Below, piece by piece: positions 40,001 through 53,972 of a DNA stretch of 64,000 bases. Numbering within the stretch: position 1 is the stretch's first letter; each line of letters starts with the position of its first letter. The position numbers and the translations under genes are program-made. The notes under the pieces were generated by a model. The model ran no database searches, was not told where the DNA came from, and saw only the letters and a program-made list of their open reading frames with translations. The DNA is from Camarhynchus parvulus (taxonomy: Eukaryota; Chordata; Aves; Passeriformes; Thraupidae): NCBI RefSeq assembly GCF_901933205.1, contig NC_044573.1, positions 52,137,493 through 52,201,492 of the forward strand, given 5' to 3'.

Positions 40001-42586
40001 GGAATCCCATCCCTGCATGCACCTGTTTAGCCACAGATCTTGGTGACTTCCCAGGGATACTGGGAATGACCCTTACCTGGGGTACTCTGTTTCAACGCCT
40101 GACAAGAGACCAAGCTGCTCTGAATTCAGGCACCACCCACACAGGGGTGCTCTCTGGCTTGTTACTGAGAATCAGAAGTATTTTCACACCTTGCAGACAA
40201 CTATTAATGAATTACACCACTATCCTAACACTTTATGTTAAGAAGGAAGGACAATCAGCAACAGAACATGAAGATATCCCTGGTAGCTAGTCTTAAAAAC
40301 TTAAGTCTAACATTCCCTCCAAAACTGCCCAACATGGATTATGGCAGCTGTAAATATTTCTGATATCCATTAAGATAACCTTTTAAAAACCTTGTTGAAT
40401 TCTTCAGCACAACAACTTACTGCTGTTAGTGACTTTCACACTTTAACCACAGATCTGAACAAGAATTTCCTTTTATCAGTTTTGGAATTTCAACCTTCTG
40501 ATTTCTTTAAATAGTCATTCACTTTAGTGCTTTAAGACAAGCAAACAGAAACTCACTCCAATCTATCTTCTCATTACCATTTGCTGGTTTATACAGTTTT
40601 AGCATGCCTCTTCTCTGACTCATCTGCTTTCTAAGGTAAAGAGTCACAATTTTCTTCAGTTACTCTCCACGACTGAGACTTCCCAAATTCTTTTTCAGTT
40701 TCATCTTGTGTTCCCAGAACTCCCACTAACTCTTGAATGCTATTTTGAGGTGAGACAAGGGCATTCTAGATATATCAGCTTTTACTTCTGGTAACAGTCT
40801 TCATACTGTTCTTTATTGCTTTTCCTATTCTTAATGGCCATTCTTAATTACATATTTTCAAAATTACCTGGATTGTTTCTATTACTATTGTATTTTTCAA
40901 GTCAGCCACATACCAAAAAAGAGCTTGCTATTCTCAGGTCCAGCTCCCTCCTAAGTGGAGTTCTCCAAGGGAGGGTGTAGGACTGACAGCCTCATAGCTC
41001 TCCATGCTCAGGGATCAGACACCATTTAGGCAATTCCCAGTTCTGCCTTTCAGCAGGGCTAATGGGGCAGGCAAAATGGCACAACAGTGCTGTTTCACGC
41101 TTCTGAGAACAGAGCAGTCCCCACCAGTTTGAAGTGGGGATCTATCAACATACCACTGTTAACAGATCTAACTGGGTAAGGCACCTTTTGCTTCTGTGTT
41201 CAATACAGGTTTTGAGCCATCTTAGTCATTCCACATTTTTTAATAACCACCCACGAAGGACAACGACACTTTCTAAAGGCTTTCATGATTTGAATCAAAT
41301 TATTTTCCATATTCCAGAACACCTTTCTCCCCATCAGCCTGGCATCATTTCCTCCTGTGCAATCTCAGCAGCTGCAAGCTATGAATTGTGACCTGTGAGT
41401 AATTCTTATTTCAGCTAATTTCCCAACTACCAGTATAGCCTTACTGGGATGTAATTCTCTAGATGCTTCCTAGAGCCTTCTAACACATTTATAGTTCCAC
41501 ATTCTTAGCTGCTGTTTCTGATAAGACTGTATATATTTTGTCTAACATCCCAGCCACCTCATACTTGAGCTCTCAATAAATTTGGACACAAATCTGCGGT
41601 GAGGATTGGTACTAATAAATAATTTAACATTTCTGCAATATTCTGCTTTCTTGAACTGCTCCCTCTGTGCACAGCAATTCACCCAGCAGGCCCATCAGTT
41701 ATCTCACCAACTTCCAGCTTCTCATTCATTTAAAGCGCATTCTGTTATTTGTTCCTCTTTTTTCCTTCAGCCGTGTGCTCCACTGCCAGCATTTTGGCCT
41801 TTTGGGGTTCATTTTAACGTGCAGTAGGATTACTTTTTGGGCTTACTTTTCCTGTGAGGGTCCCAGAGCTAAGTACCTTCTGAAGACAGTGGTTTTCTTC
41901 TCTCCAGGCAAGGAGCACATAAAAACCATCAAGTTACTGGATCCCAGGACATCAGGGCAGAGGTACTGCCCAGGATCTACTGTGTATGGAAGAATAGATT
42001 CTCCCTTCCCTGCTTCTCCCACTTGCAGGACTACAGGAAAAAATGCTCCTGGTGTTAAAGCCTGTGTAAGGGAACTCTTTTCCTGTAACTTTCTCCCTGT
42101 TTGTCAGATTTCAAAACACACCAGAAGGTTACAAAGTAATCTCATTTACAGTTGAACACACAAAAAAAATTCAAGTATTTTAATGTGGTCATCAGGAGTA
42201 GAATAACAGATATTAACAGTTCAACAGACAAAAAGCTGTAAAAATTTAATATTTTTAAGTTTAAATTTGGAAATTTTGCTTCTGAGATGACTTTTGAATA
42301 CTTGAGTAAATGAACATGATAAGACATTAAGAAAATGAAGACAATTAATGAGGTCTATCTCCTATAGACCTTATGTCCCTTATCCCATAGACCTGCTCTC
42401 ACGTTTTCTTATGAGATAAGGAGAGTTAACAGCTCCACAAGAGATTCAGGCTGAATCACTGTTTGTTACTCTTTGCCCGACTCATCACAGCTATATAGTG
42501 TCTATATGTAAGATACTTTAAACATGCAAAGTGTCCCTTTGCAGTCTCTAGCAACCACAGAAAAGCAAGTAGAGTATGTTAAAAGT

Positions 42587-42628
42587 AAAACAAAAAAACC
42601 AAACCAAAAAAACCCCCAACCTAACAAA
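42587..42628 (+). repeat. A/C-rich low-complexity tract
   Basis: A run of A and C (AAAACAAAAAAACCAAACC and then AAAAAAACCCCCAACC) has the same composition and plus-strand orientation as the larger tract at 9577-9716. Confidence 0.85.
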
Positions 42629-45614
42629 ATCTCCGCCCATGTTGTTTGATCCTTTTGTTCCTCTCAAGCATTACATGTCTTTACATTCTCTGTTACCTAG
42701 GCTGAACAGGGGTTTATTAGGCTGCTCTGTAACAAGGCCCAAAATAAATAACATTTGACTTGCTTTAACAATGCAGGGCATTGCCTTCCCTTACAAGTAA
42801 CCTGAGCTGACAGTCACAGTATGCAATCCTCCTGTTTTCTAAACAGCTCTTTGAGTAATTCTTACTGTAGCACTAAACAGAATGAACAGTTCAGCTGGAA
42901 GTGAAACAAGAAATGCATGACATGATGCATACCTTCAACAAGAAGTTGGCACTGTTGAACAGTGCCAGGGCAGTGCTTAGGATCTACATAAACCCTCTCA
43001 GGCTGGTTGAGAGAACTCTTCTAAGCATCATGCTTTGCGGGAGACTCAGGAAGAGCTGCTGCCTAAATTTTCTTCAGCACGCAAAATTCCCACTTCAGCT
43101 GCTTGTTCCCACAGCTGGTTCCCATCTTACTGTTCCTTCATTTGGGCCAATGCAGTTGAGTGAGTGGCCAGACCACATATCAGATTGCAGAAAGAATGCC
43201 TCACAGCTATTAAGTTGCTGCTGAACTACAGTGCAGGAAAATAAACTTCCTGAATAATCTGTGATATCACCAGGCTGCCAGTGGAAATGCATCCATGCCT
43301 CCTGGACAGCATGGCAGTGAGAGAAGCAGCCTGACGTGATGTAGAGCACGTTCATCTGATGGCTGTGGCCTCTTCTGCCCAACACTGCTCAACTTCTACA
43401 CTGAGTTCCACCTGTCTGGTTAAACCCTGGAGCCAAACACAGGCTACAGTCCCAGAGAGCTCCAAAACCTGGGTCCTTCTGAGGGAGCTCTGGGCACGCC
43501 TGGCCCCAGCCAAGAGGAAGCCTGTGCTGGTGTATGGCGCAGCTGGAGCACCAAGCACTGGAGAACAAAACCCAAGGAGGCTGTGGCTTGTTTTTACAAG
43601 CCCCAAGCACAGAGCTTCTGGCCATTAAAGGCAGCAGGAGGACATGAGTTAAAAGAAGGTGATCTGCTCTTCTCATCACGAGGATGATGCATGCCTCAAG
43701 ACTCTGTGTTTTGCTTCCTAACTATAATCTGAGAAAATATTCAGATCATGAGTGAGACTGGTGAATTTTGGGGGATTTTAGCACTTCTATTTTGGGTGCA
43801 AAATTATTGGCATCTTGCCCCAAACTGGCATTGCAGCCAAAAACAGAATTTGTGATTGAAAGGTTTATTTTTCTTTCTTCCACAGTACTCTTTCCGTCTC
43901 CCACACTCACTATAAATAATGCACAATCCTCATGTGAAGTGAATTAAAAGAGGGTGAAGGCCAGAAATATATATACTCCACAAACAGATCCTAAAACCCC
44001 TTTCTTTTTGGGCAGCTATGTGATCCAGGCCAATTCACCCTCTCACCATGAACCCAAAATCTAGAGGATATGACAATTCATCCACAGAAAAGAGTTTGTC
44101 TTCCTTTTTTTTTCTTTTTTTTTTTTAGCTAAATCCACACTGTTCTAAGACTCAAGCTGTGCATACTCTTGCTATTTAACAAAGCTCTCATTTGAGACTC
44201 ATCCCTGCTCATACAGCCCAAGCATTTGAAGTCTACATAATGCTTTTAAGCCATTTCTGGTCTCAGAGTCCAAAACCTGACTCCCTGGATGTAGGATTTA
44301 AGTAATTCTCATTTTTATCACGATCCAGCAAAATGAGAACCAAGCTCCAGAAATAAGGGTAAAATTGACAAACCCCACTTTTTTAAATCTGAAGTCTACA
44401 GTCACTACACCAAGGACACAGCAGTGCTACTCTTAAGAACAGAAAGAAAGATTAAAAGGCTCCCATGGACCACAAACTACAATTATTTCATTAACCTTCT
44501 TGATTTTTTAATTCTCTTGCTAAAAAAAAAAAATCCAATTCAGTTAAATCATCTTTTCTAATGACATTCTCTATTCCTGAAGCATACACTAACTACATTT
44601 TGTAGTTAAAAATAAGCATAAAGCCCACTTTGTATCACCACTGCATGATATTAACCACAATTTGCAGTACTGTGTTTTGTTCACTAGTCAAGGTATGTCA
44701 TGACTGATAATGGCAGACATTGGAGGTACTCATTCTAGGACAAAAATTCTCAGCTGGGGAATCAGGAAGAGCATTCAGGAATTATAGCCACGCTCTTCTG
44801 AAAACTGATGAGAGGAGGATATAAAAAAAATGTTTTTCAAAGAGAGGTCAGTACAGAAAGAAGACCATTCTACAGCACTGGACTGAACAATCTGGAGTGG
44901 CTTAAGGGACTATTTTCAACCAGCAATGCATAGAGGCAAATATTATGACAACAGGTAAGTATGATAAAAGCAACAACATCAACTTGCCAGGGAGGGTTTT
45001 AAGACTCCTAAGCATAACCACAGGCACATTGTAAGAAAGGGGTTCAGCCCCAGAGCTAGGTTTGTAAGGAAGAACTGTGTCATATGGCACAAAGACAAGA
45101 GCTCTCCTGAGGTAATGCTGCACTACATGGAAATGTAACATAAAATGTATATTTACCTAATATATTTCCAATATAATGTTTTGTGAAAGTTTCCCCAGGA
45201 AAAAAAAAATCTGCATTTTTACCTTTTCACACAGATTTGAGACAAAAGAATATCAAAATACTTTAATCCAAGTTTTGGCTTCTGTTACCCAACAGGCACA
45301 GGTTACAGAGGAAGAGCTAGCACAGAAACAACTAAAGAAAGAGGTTTAAAGAAATATTGCAGTTGAGAAAGATATCAGCCTCTAAAGTTCACAAGCATCT
45401 GGTTCTTCAAAACCAGCTGAATTGGGTTTGTTCCCAAAAAGAACATCTAAGCACTTTAATCTGCTCTTGTACCAGCTTCCCAGAAGGGTTTGGAGCTTCT
45501 TTGAGGACCAAAGTTGCAGAAGCTCCTGGGAGCAAAGCAGCAGCACAGACACTGGCTGCAGAGCCAGTCTACCATCTGCTGGCTTCCTGCCATGCTCACT
45601 CTCATGAACAGAGG

Positions 45615-45927
45615 GTCACAGAATCTCAGAGTGGCTGGAAATCAGAAGAAAACTTGAAGACCATCTCGTTCCAACCCCCTGCCAGGGGCAGGGACACCTT
45701 GCACTAGACCTGGTTGCTGAGAGCACCATCCTTGAACACTGGCCTTGATTCCGGCTTTGAGCACTTCCAGAGATGGGGCATCCACAGCCTCCCTGGGCAA
45801 CCTGTTCCAGTGCCTCACCACCCTCACAGTAAAGAATTTCTTCCTAATATCTAACATAAACTACCCTCCTTCAGTTTAAAGTCATTTCCCCTTGTCCTAT
45901 CGCTACATGCCCTTATAAAAAGTCACT
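45615..45927 (-). mobile_element. CR1 LINE fragment, 3' end
   Basis: This is a 313-bp CR1 3' fragment in reverse orientation. On the plus strand it reads TCACAGAATCTCAGAG at the tail end, then TTCCAACCCCCTGCCAGGGG, GGGCATCCACAGCCTCCCTG, GTGCCTCACCACCCTCACAG and CCCCTTGTCCTATCGCTACA. On the minus strand it still encodes the CR1 C-terminal peptide KFFTVRVVRHWNRLPREAVD. It is one of the better-kept copies in the window and runs in the same direction as TULP4. Confidence 0.95.
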
Positions 45928-46624
45928 AAATTTCAAGAACAAAAACAACAACCAAAAAGAGCAGGAAAGAAGGAAAGATTCTAATCAAAATATGAGACGA
46001 GGTGTTACTGCAAGATGTTAACGGAATTAACTCTGCCATTTCTCAGCCAACTGCCTTTTGAGCCTGACTACTTTCATGGACTCCTATGAATGCAGCAATG
46101 CACTGATTGCTACTTCAAAAACTGGAAGTAAATGAGAATTTTCTTCATCTCTATGCCATATATGATATAATCTTCTCCTTTAACAATAAGACCTACCAAA
46201 AGCTTTCTGACCTGAGCATGTTCCTCAATGACAACTCTGACAGAATGACAAGGGTTGAAAATATTCATAAGAATCATACTAAATATAGCACATAAACCAC
46301 TGAAAGGCAATTGCTTCTCAATGTTAGATACCTATGACATTGACACAGTTTCTCATTTGAATTCAAATCCAAATTCATACATAGAGATACACACCATAAA
46401 TCAGCACCTGAACCATCTACAGTACAGCACTGAGGCGCTTTCTCTGCTTGAAGAGAGCTGCAAGTAGTAAGAAGAGCGAGAACAAACAGGAAACAAAAAA
46501 GCTCTCTTGTTCAAAGATTGGCAGGTGCACAGAGTTCTTAAAACATTCATATAACAATGTATGATGTGCAATAAATGTGCTATTCTACAGTTTCCCCCTT
46601 CCTAGTCCTGTCTCTCAGCCTTGC

Positions 46625-46709
46625 ACGTTCCCGTGGCGCTGCCTGATCCCGCAGCCCAAAGATCCCAGCACGCGCGGCACTATCACAGCAGCTACAAACG
46701 AGCACTCGG
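46625..46709. other. CpG-dense patch inside large intron
   Basis: Nine CpG dinucleotides occur within about 85 bp (including CACGCGCGGCAC), in an intron where CpG is otherwise rare. An AATAAA follows on the plus strand at 46740-46745. It could be an unmethylated alternative first exon or promoter of TULP4, or the R region of an old LTR. I see neither clear LTR ends nor a clear donor site, so the identity is open. Confidence 0.4.
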
Positions 46710-47589
46710 TGCCAGGGTCCAGCTTGCTCACAATTACTTAATAAAGCCAGATTCTTTAGAATGATTTCATATAAACTAAGTGTCATTAGGGAGGTCTGTA
46801 TGTCTTTGAAATGACTCCCTACGAAGTCTGAGTCAGTCCAGCCTGCAGACACAAATGCATCCAGTTTTGGCCGAGCAGTGAGTCTGGATAATAAGACAGA
46901 AAGCTGTCCCTGTTACACCATACCTATTATCCCCAGCAGTTCCTTTCTTTCTTCTCAATTTCTGTCCTAATACAGTCACACAATGGTCCAAAGAGAAAAA
47001 GGAAACAGTCGCCAGTCAGATAGAAAGAAACTGTCATTAAAAGCACAACCAGCACTTCTCAGCTCTTCCGTGAACTGTGGCATTCGTGGAGCTCAATGGC
47101 ATCTACAGAGGGTGGTTAGAAATCACTATCCCCAAATTATTGATGGGGAAAATAAAGCACATTCTGGCAGATTAGCTAGTCCAAGATCATACAGCCTGTG
47201 AGTGGCCAATTTGGGATTAAACCAATGCATCTGGAGTCACAAACCACTAGCATCTCCAACAGGGTGGCAGGTTCCTACATTAACCATACAGTGAGAATGA
47301 GGAGGAGCTGACGCTGCTGAGGGCAAATGCTGGCCTTTAAATAGCACCAAGTGGATCAAGTGGATAAAGTGGTCATAATTCTGCTGGTATTTTTAGGTTC
47401 TTCTGTGTCTCACTGAGTCAAAAGAACTACCTAAATTCTTCTGTTTTCCCACTGAATGTTAGTGGTCTGCTGTACCCCAGAACCCCCCTCTGCACAGTGC
47501 TAGGGGATTTTCCTGGTGGCCTTCACAGACATTTACTGACAAGAGACTCATGAGTGCAGGGCTTATCATGGCAATGGCAGGCCATGGTG

Positions 47590-48010
47590 TTTAACACTGT
47601 TTTCCCTTTCATACCATGCTTAAATTCCTTAGCCCCTTTCTATCCAAACTCATCCTATTTCTTCCCCACCACCAAATCTTTGTACAACCTCATTCTAGTT
47701 TCCCTTCCTCTGCTTCCTCATGTCCTTGTGAAGCACCATTCCTCAACCATTTCCTTTCTTTCCCCCGTGACAGTTCTCACTCCCAGTCTCCTCGATGGGC
47801 TTTCCATTTCAAACCTCCCTTCAGCCAATGTCTTTCCTGACCTTCCAGTCTCCTTTCCCAGACAATTTCACTTGTCTTCTCCCACCACAGCCCTTCCTCA
47901 TGAATTCTGCTCTCACCTCCCAACCGTTTCTGCCTTCAGATGATACACATCACTTTCTTTTCATCTGCTCTCTCTTTTCCCTATTTCCACCCTCAGCTTG
48001 GTTGTTTCAA
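47590..48010 (+). repeat. Pyrimidine-rich tract, about 420 bp
   Basis: The plus strand is dominated by C and T (for example CTTTCTTTCCCCC and CTCTCTCTTTTCCC), with scattered A and very few G. The strand bias leaves frames open on the plus strand (47554-47943), but the predicted peptide is only Pro/Ser/Phe/Leu-rich low complexity. On the transcribed strand this is purine-rich. Confidence 0.7.
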
Positions 48011-51000
48011 TGCAGAAGCAGCTGAAGCAGAAACCTTCAGTCCAACCTCATCCCTGGAGCATCAGGTACCATTGCACTGAGTCACTTTGTGGGATGGATG
48101 CAGGGACAGTTTGACCCGCACAGGAAAATATTTAACTGCTAAAATTTAAATTTCTTCCCTCACATTTCAAGGAGTTATAAATTGGTCTAAAAGCAGACCT
48201 GGAGAATATGGAGACAGAAATCCCTACTACTTGATACAGAGATAACAGAAGTATTCAAAGAAAAAAGAAGGATCATCTTGAAACTAGACAAACAATTAAT
48301 GAAAATTTCAGCCCAAGAGGTCCCAGCTGACAAACCTGTAAGCACTGTAAAGCACAGTGGCTAACCAGAGGCGTCAGACCACCTTAGTAACATGCAAGCC
48401 TTTCCACTAAGAGACTGCCTTGCTGCTTTATTCAGGACATTAAGATAAAATTCCCCTCCCAGCAAAACCTCTGCTGCTAACTCAAGCTGTACTGGCTCTA
48501 AGGAGCAGCAGAGGACACATCTGCTGCACCCACTCCTCTCTGTGATTCACACACTATGCCTAACAACCTCATGTCTGCTCTGCTCCTGAAATACATCCTC
48601 TGCACATAAAACTCACAATATGGATTTTCCAAGCTAAACGCAACTGTACCAAAGCACATCTTCTATATTATATCCAGTGAAGTTTCCATAGCAGTATCTG
48701 GTTTATTCACTGTTACTGTACAACTATTTGTCTGTAGACAGATTACTTTTAAAGCCATCTAACAATAAAACCTTCTGAAATTAAAAATTACTTTGCTTTC
48801 CTTTCCTGACAGCTTAACAACTTCATCTTCAGAAGTGGCGAGGACCCTCGTCTTCTGGCAAAAATTAGGTGCAGAGAAAGAAACACCTCTGAAAAAAATA
48901 AGTGTAACACTCCCAATGCAGGTTAAGCATTCCATGCAGTTACATCACCTAGTGTATTCTTTTTCTAGGCTCTGTTCTTACCAAGCACCAAGAAATCAGA
49001 GGCTTTGAATCCTCCCCACATTCTTCCCCAGCAGTTCTTCTCTAGTAAGCAGCCAAAGTAAGAACACCGTATACCAAAAATAATAAAATTTTGTTCTCAA
49101 GTGAGAGCTCAGTAACTACATACATGACAAAACCTATCTTGTGAGCTGTGATATTCCTGCTGTAAGTCACCTAAAAGCAAATTAGATTGAAAAAAAATAT
49201 TGCCTGGATTTGTTCACATATATGCAAAGATGTTTGATTTCACTTCAATTAATTTTTTTTAGTCATGAATAATCCATTTAACTAATCAACATCTGACTTA
49301 CTCTAAGGAACACTTCATTTGATGTAAAATTAAATATAAAATGAGAGCAAAAAGTAATTAAAGGAGGACATTATTCAGTTGTTGATTTATTTTTTGCTTT
49401 TTGCATAACTATTAAGTAACTTCCAGTATTTGCTGGTTGTAGATCAAAAACTAAAGCTATGCCAAATAGAGTTCTCAATTTAACAGTTCAGTGCAAGGAA
49501 ATTAGTTTTAAAGGCAATACTTCAGAGGGGTCTTTCTGGTGTTAAATTACAGGCTGTGTTTTGCTCTCAGAAACTCTCAGAAAAAAAAAAAGTTATGTAC
49601 AAAAATACCTGATACATGGATGGATTTAGAAGAGGGGCTTGGGACTGGCACAATGTAAATTAAAACATTAAACATAAAATTAAAATGCTGGATTCTTCTT
49701 TTCCAAAACTAAGCAAATAACCATATTGGTGCTTTTTTTGCCTGAGGCTTTGGAGGTCATTCATCCAAAAGTATGCCTAAAAAATAAACAAATCCAGCAA
49801 TCATTCAAATAAGGAGTTGGTTTTTCAGATACCAAAAATACCCTCAGCAGTGCTGCCATGACTAATACAACAGTGCACTGAGGTTATTACAGGACAGTCT
49901 AGAATCAAGTTCAAAGAGGAGAAGCCTTGCTGACCTGCAGAAGTCCTGCCTGACTTCCAGCATTACTGTTAGGAACACAGAATACCTCCTCAGGGAGCAG
50001 CAAGAGCAGCAGCTGCTTTCCTGCATCAACACCCCTTCCCTCCACACCAATTCTGAGCAAAAGAGCAAAGGCACATTCAGCAAAGGTTCATGAGTGCTCC
50101 TATTTTCCTTCAAGCTGGCACCAAATGACAAGACAAATGCAGGGAATATATCAAAACATAAACCCATAATGCAGTCACTCAAACACCTAAGAAATATCAG
50201 GAGATGGGACTTCTCTAAAGCTTGCTAAAGACAAGTAATAGATGTAAAAATAAACCCAGTAATAGGAATTTCACATTTCAGTCAGAATGGTTACAACAAA
50301 ATCTATTCTATTTTAAAGTCTATTTCAAAATCTCACCATCTTAAATTTAAAGAGCTGTTCACACTGCAGTTTCACTGAATGATCCATCAAAGGCTAATGC
50401 TATCCCTGAAGGATTACAGATCTATGTATGACACTTCACATTTCCATAGTGCATTTATAGCTCAGGGTGGCAATACATTTTTCAGGCCTTTTTTTTCCCC
50501 AATTATTGTAATGGTTTCTTGAAAGAAGGAATTTTAATTAGCTCCACAAAAGTTAAGGCAATGACAAATCAAAAGATTTGTACAAGATTAAAAATAGTAA
50601 CATGAGAATTACTCCCCTCAAAGTGCAAAGGGCAAACCTACTGAATTCAATCATGCAGCTGTGCAAAGACACCACATTTTTTCATGCAATGTCTCCTACA
50701 AGGCCCCTAGAAACCAACTTTGGCATTCTAATAGTTTTCAGTCCATAAAATAAAACCTGGCACCTTTAATTACAAAAGGCTCCTATAGGAAAGTGCATGA
50801 CCCATTGCTCTGGCCATATGCTAATAGAGGCAGAAATGACTCATCATTATAGCAGAAAATGTCCAACGTCACAGACTGAGAAACTAAGCCTGCAATGGGA
50901 TTGCACCTTTTTGCATCACATGGGAAGCAAAAGGCTCAGACCTATGAATTTCAGGAAAAGGAGCAAAGGGGAAAAACGGTAAACAGTTCTAAGGGGGGAG

Positions 51001-53950
51001 GGAAGGCAGCTATCTTGAGCCCTTTTTTACCCCAAAGTGGTTTATAGAGAGTCACATACAGACAAATTCAAGAGTCAGCAATATATACTTCAGTCTTGGT
51101 TTATGTAACTGTATGAAGGTGCTGAACTGAATGCTCCTGAGGTCTAGAGCATGAAAAGACACTCTATAGAGATTCTTCTGTTTCCTGAGCAGATGAGAAC
51201 CACAGTTTTCCTCTTCATTGAATCAACATTTTAGCAACAGTTTAATCAAGTAGAGAAAATTATCTACCAAAAAGGCAATCTACTGCCTTACAGGAAATCT
51301 AGCCAAAAAGATCCTTGTATTTCAAAGAACTGACCCTATTTAACAGATCAGATGGCATGTATAACTGAATAAACTATGGATCAGTAATTCCTATAAAAGT
51401 GTAAGTATGAGAGAGAAGGAAAAGAAGATTTAACTAGAAATGAAACCCCAGTAAGCAGCAAAAAATGGTTGGGGTCTAGCAGCTTATATTTAACCTTAAC
51501 CCTATTCCACCTCCGCATTTAAGACCAGAAATTTCCTTGTAAAACATCTCAGCCATGGGGACATGAATTTCTAGCAAGCTGTGAGCTACTCCATAAAGGC
51601 TAGGAGGAATACCCTGATTTAACCTGACAGACAGACAATTGTTTTTCTTTTACATTTTTTGTGTCTAGTGGGTACATTATACATTGTGTTGTATAAAGAA
51701 AACTTCATAAATAAAATAACATTTGCTCCTACCTTAATCTGACTTAATGTGAATTATAAGGCAAGTCAAAGGAATGCCTGGGAAGGGAGGTAGCAGACCA
51801 ATATTTCAACACATTTCCCAGAGTATTCCAGGAAGGTGGCTCAAAGCATGGGCCAGGTCAAACCTCCTCCCTGGAAACTATGGTTAGGCATGTGAATATG
51901 GTATTCAAAATGCTTGGGAAAACACCTTCATTTCCAAAGAGTGTAACAGGCAATGCATCCTTCTACGAACAATAACAGCACATAAATTCTGAGGAAGAGT
52001 GAGTCATTCCTCAGTCCATTTCTTGAAGACCAAACAGGTTAAACTGGATTTACAACAGAGTTCTTGTTCCAGCTATAAAGTATAACCCTGACATTACAAT
52101 ATAAACTGATATTAATTCAAAATTCAAGTTCCTACAGCATGTATATTTTCCTTACCTTTATTCATCTATTTAACACCTGTGACACTTCATCTTCTTTATC
52201 TGTGTATGTCTTTCCCACTTCTGTACTCCTGCCTCTCCTTTCCCTACATTTTGATTCTTGCAATGATTTCAGTGGTTTACTTGCTTTTCAGCACCATATG
52301 ATTAACTACAAAATAATTTCTTTTTGTTATCTGTGCCTATTTGAAAGCTCCAAAATAGCAACTGCAGTCAAAGCTGATAAATGGCCCAGATGGATGGCAG
52401 TGCCTCGGCCAGGCACAGTGACCAATGGGGCATGAACCACATGGTGGGATGTGGATATGGAGGTCTCTGCTGAGCCCAGCCCAGGAGCACAGTCTCAGTG
52501 TCATAAAACTATCTGGAATCAGCTGCTTACAAACACACTTTTAGGAAGTTTAGGAAGAAAAATAAGGACAAATAAAAACTGCAGTCCTTTTGTTTTCACT
52601 AAAATATCATATTCCTTTATTGCAAAGTAATCATCCTTAGGCACCAGCCCCTTCTCTACAGGTTGGTGGGTGTCTACTACATGACACAGTCTTCTACATG
52701 ACACAGTGTACTGTTCATATTGATACCTGGCTCCAGGCAAGCAAAGAAGAACAATATATGAGAGAGAACTAAAGCTTTACAGACTAGGAAAAGGATAAAC
52801 AATCTAAGTTTACATTTGGCTACAGGGCAGGCTTTGCTGGCTGCAGTTGGTCTCCTTCAGTTTTTAAAAGAAATCCTGAAGATGAAATCTCAGAAATACT
52901 ATCTGCAATAGGACTGGAAAAGTGAGGTTGGAGAGCTGAGGACAAGTGGAAGAGCAGTGTCTTGTGGCTGAAGAAGAGCTCTACTATTCTCCATACTTTT
53001 GTTCCCTTCTTGAAACCAAGGCCACTTCTGCCTTTGGCTGTTAAAAGCTAGGAAGCTTGAGTTCAAACCTAAATTAGCACAAAACTGTATCAAATTTAAA
53101 AAATAAATCTTACTGAAACAAAATAAAATCTCTGCATGTAATTTTTTTTCCATTCGGTAAATTCTGATATTACAACATTAAAAAAAGTGGATTGCCCATG
53201 GTAGCTAATTAAGACAAATTTGCTACACACTCCTTTCCTCCAATAACTGCCAAAACACTCAGCTGGGTCAATGAAAAGTTACCTTCAGCCTCCAGAATCT
53301 GCAAATTCTAGCACTTTAAAAATACATACTTTTCTTAGCATTTGAAAAATGTGGCTTTCAAATAATAACTACCACTTCAACTGTAAAGATGCTGAAGTTC
53401 ATACAGTTTTCTTTTACAGGATTATTACAATTAGGCACACATCCATGGAAGGTGCTCTCTCAAGCCTGATTGAAATCTGAGTCAACTGTCTCAATCAACT
53501 GGCCCTTGAGAATTAACATTATCAAAGTGTCCAAGTACTAAAATCAAAAGAGATGAAAAGAGTGAAGAAAGAGGTAGAAAACCAGTGGTGACCTGGAGAA
53601 AATGTAGGAAGAAATGCATCCAGGGAAAAGGCATTCCTATCTAGGAAATTAGCCTGGGCACTCATAGATAAAACACACTTTCTACTTAGAGCTCTGCCCA
53701 TGAGGAATCATGGTCAGTAGGCCTTTGTGGCCCTGCAGTTATACAAATGAGTCTCAGGCTTACCCTCTAAATTCGTTACTGCAATGGAATTACAGAATTT
53801 TTTTAAATTGTCCTTTCATCTCAATTAAAAATAACATCTAGTCAGACGTATCTGCTTATGAAGGGACACTGTGAAACCTGATAAATATTACATGTCAGTC
53901 GCTCTGGTGTCCCAGTTGTGACATCCAGTGCCACAGGGGGCACATCGATC

Positions 53951-53972
53951 TTTTTTTTTTTTTTTTTTTTTT
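53951..53972 (+). repeat. Poly(T) run, 22 bases
   Basis: An uninterrupted T22 follows CACATCGATC. It could be the poly(A) tail of a minus-strand retrocopy, but the sequence to its right shows no recognisable gene. Confidence 0.9.

Noticed and set aside
41667..42155. Longest open frame outside the exons (162 codons, plus strand)
   Set aside because: No recognisable domain, Ser/Phe/Leu-rich, no start context, splice structure or conservation that I can see; consistent with chance in a C/T-biased region.
46580..46852. Minus-strand open frame ending in an Arg-rich peptide over the CpG patch
   Set aside because: The basic tail is produced by the GC-rich patch; no match to TULP4 N-terminus and no donor site clearly placed.
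47554..47943. 129-codon plus-strand frame
   Set aside because: Created by the pyrimidine-rich tract, giving a low-complexity Pro/Ser/Phe/Leu peptide.
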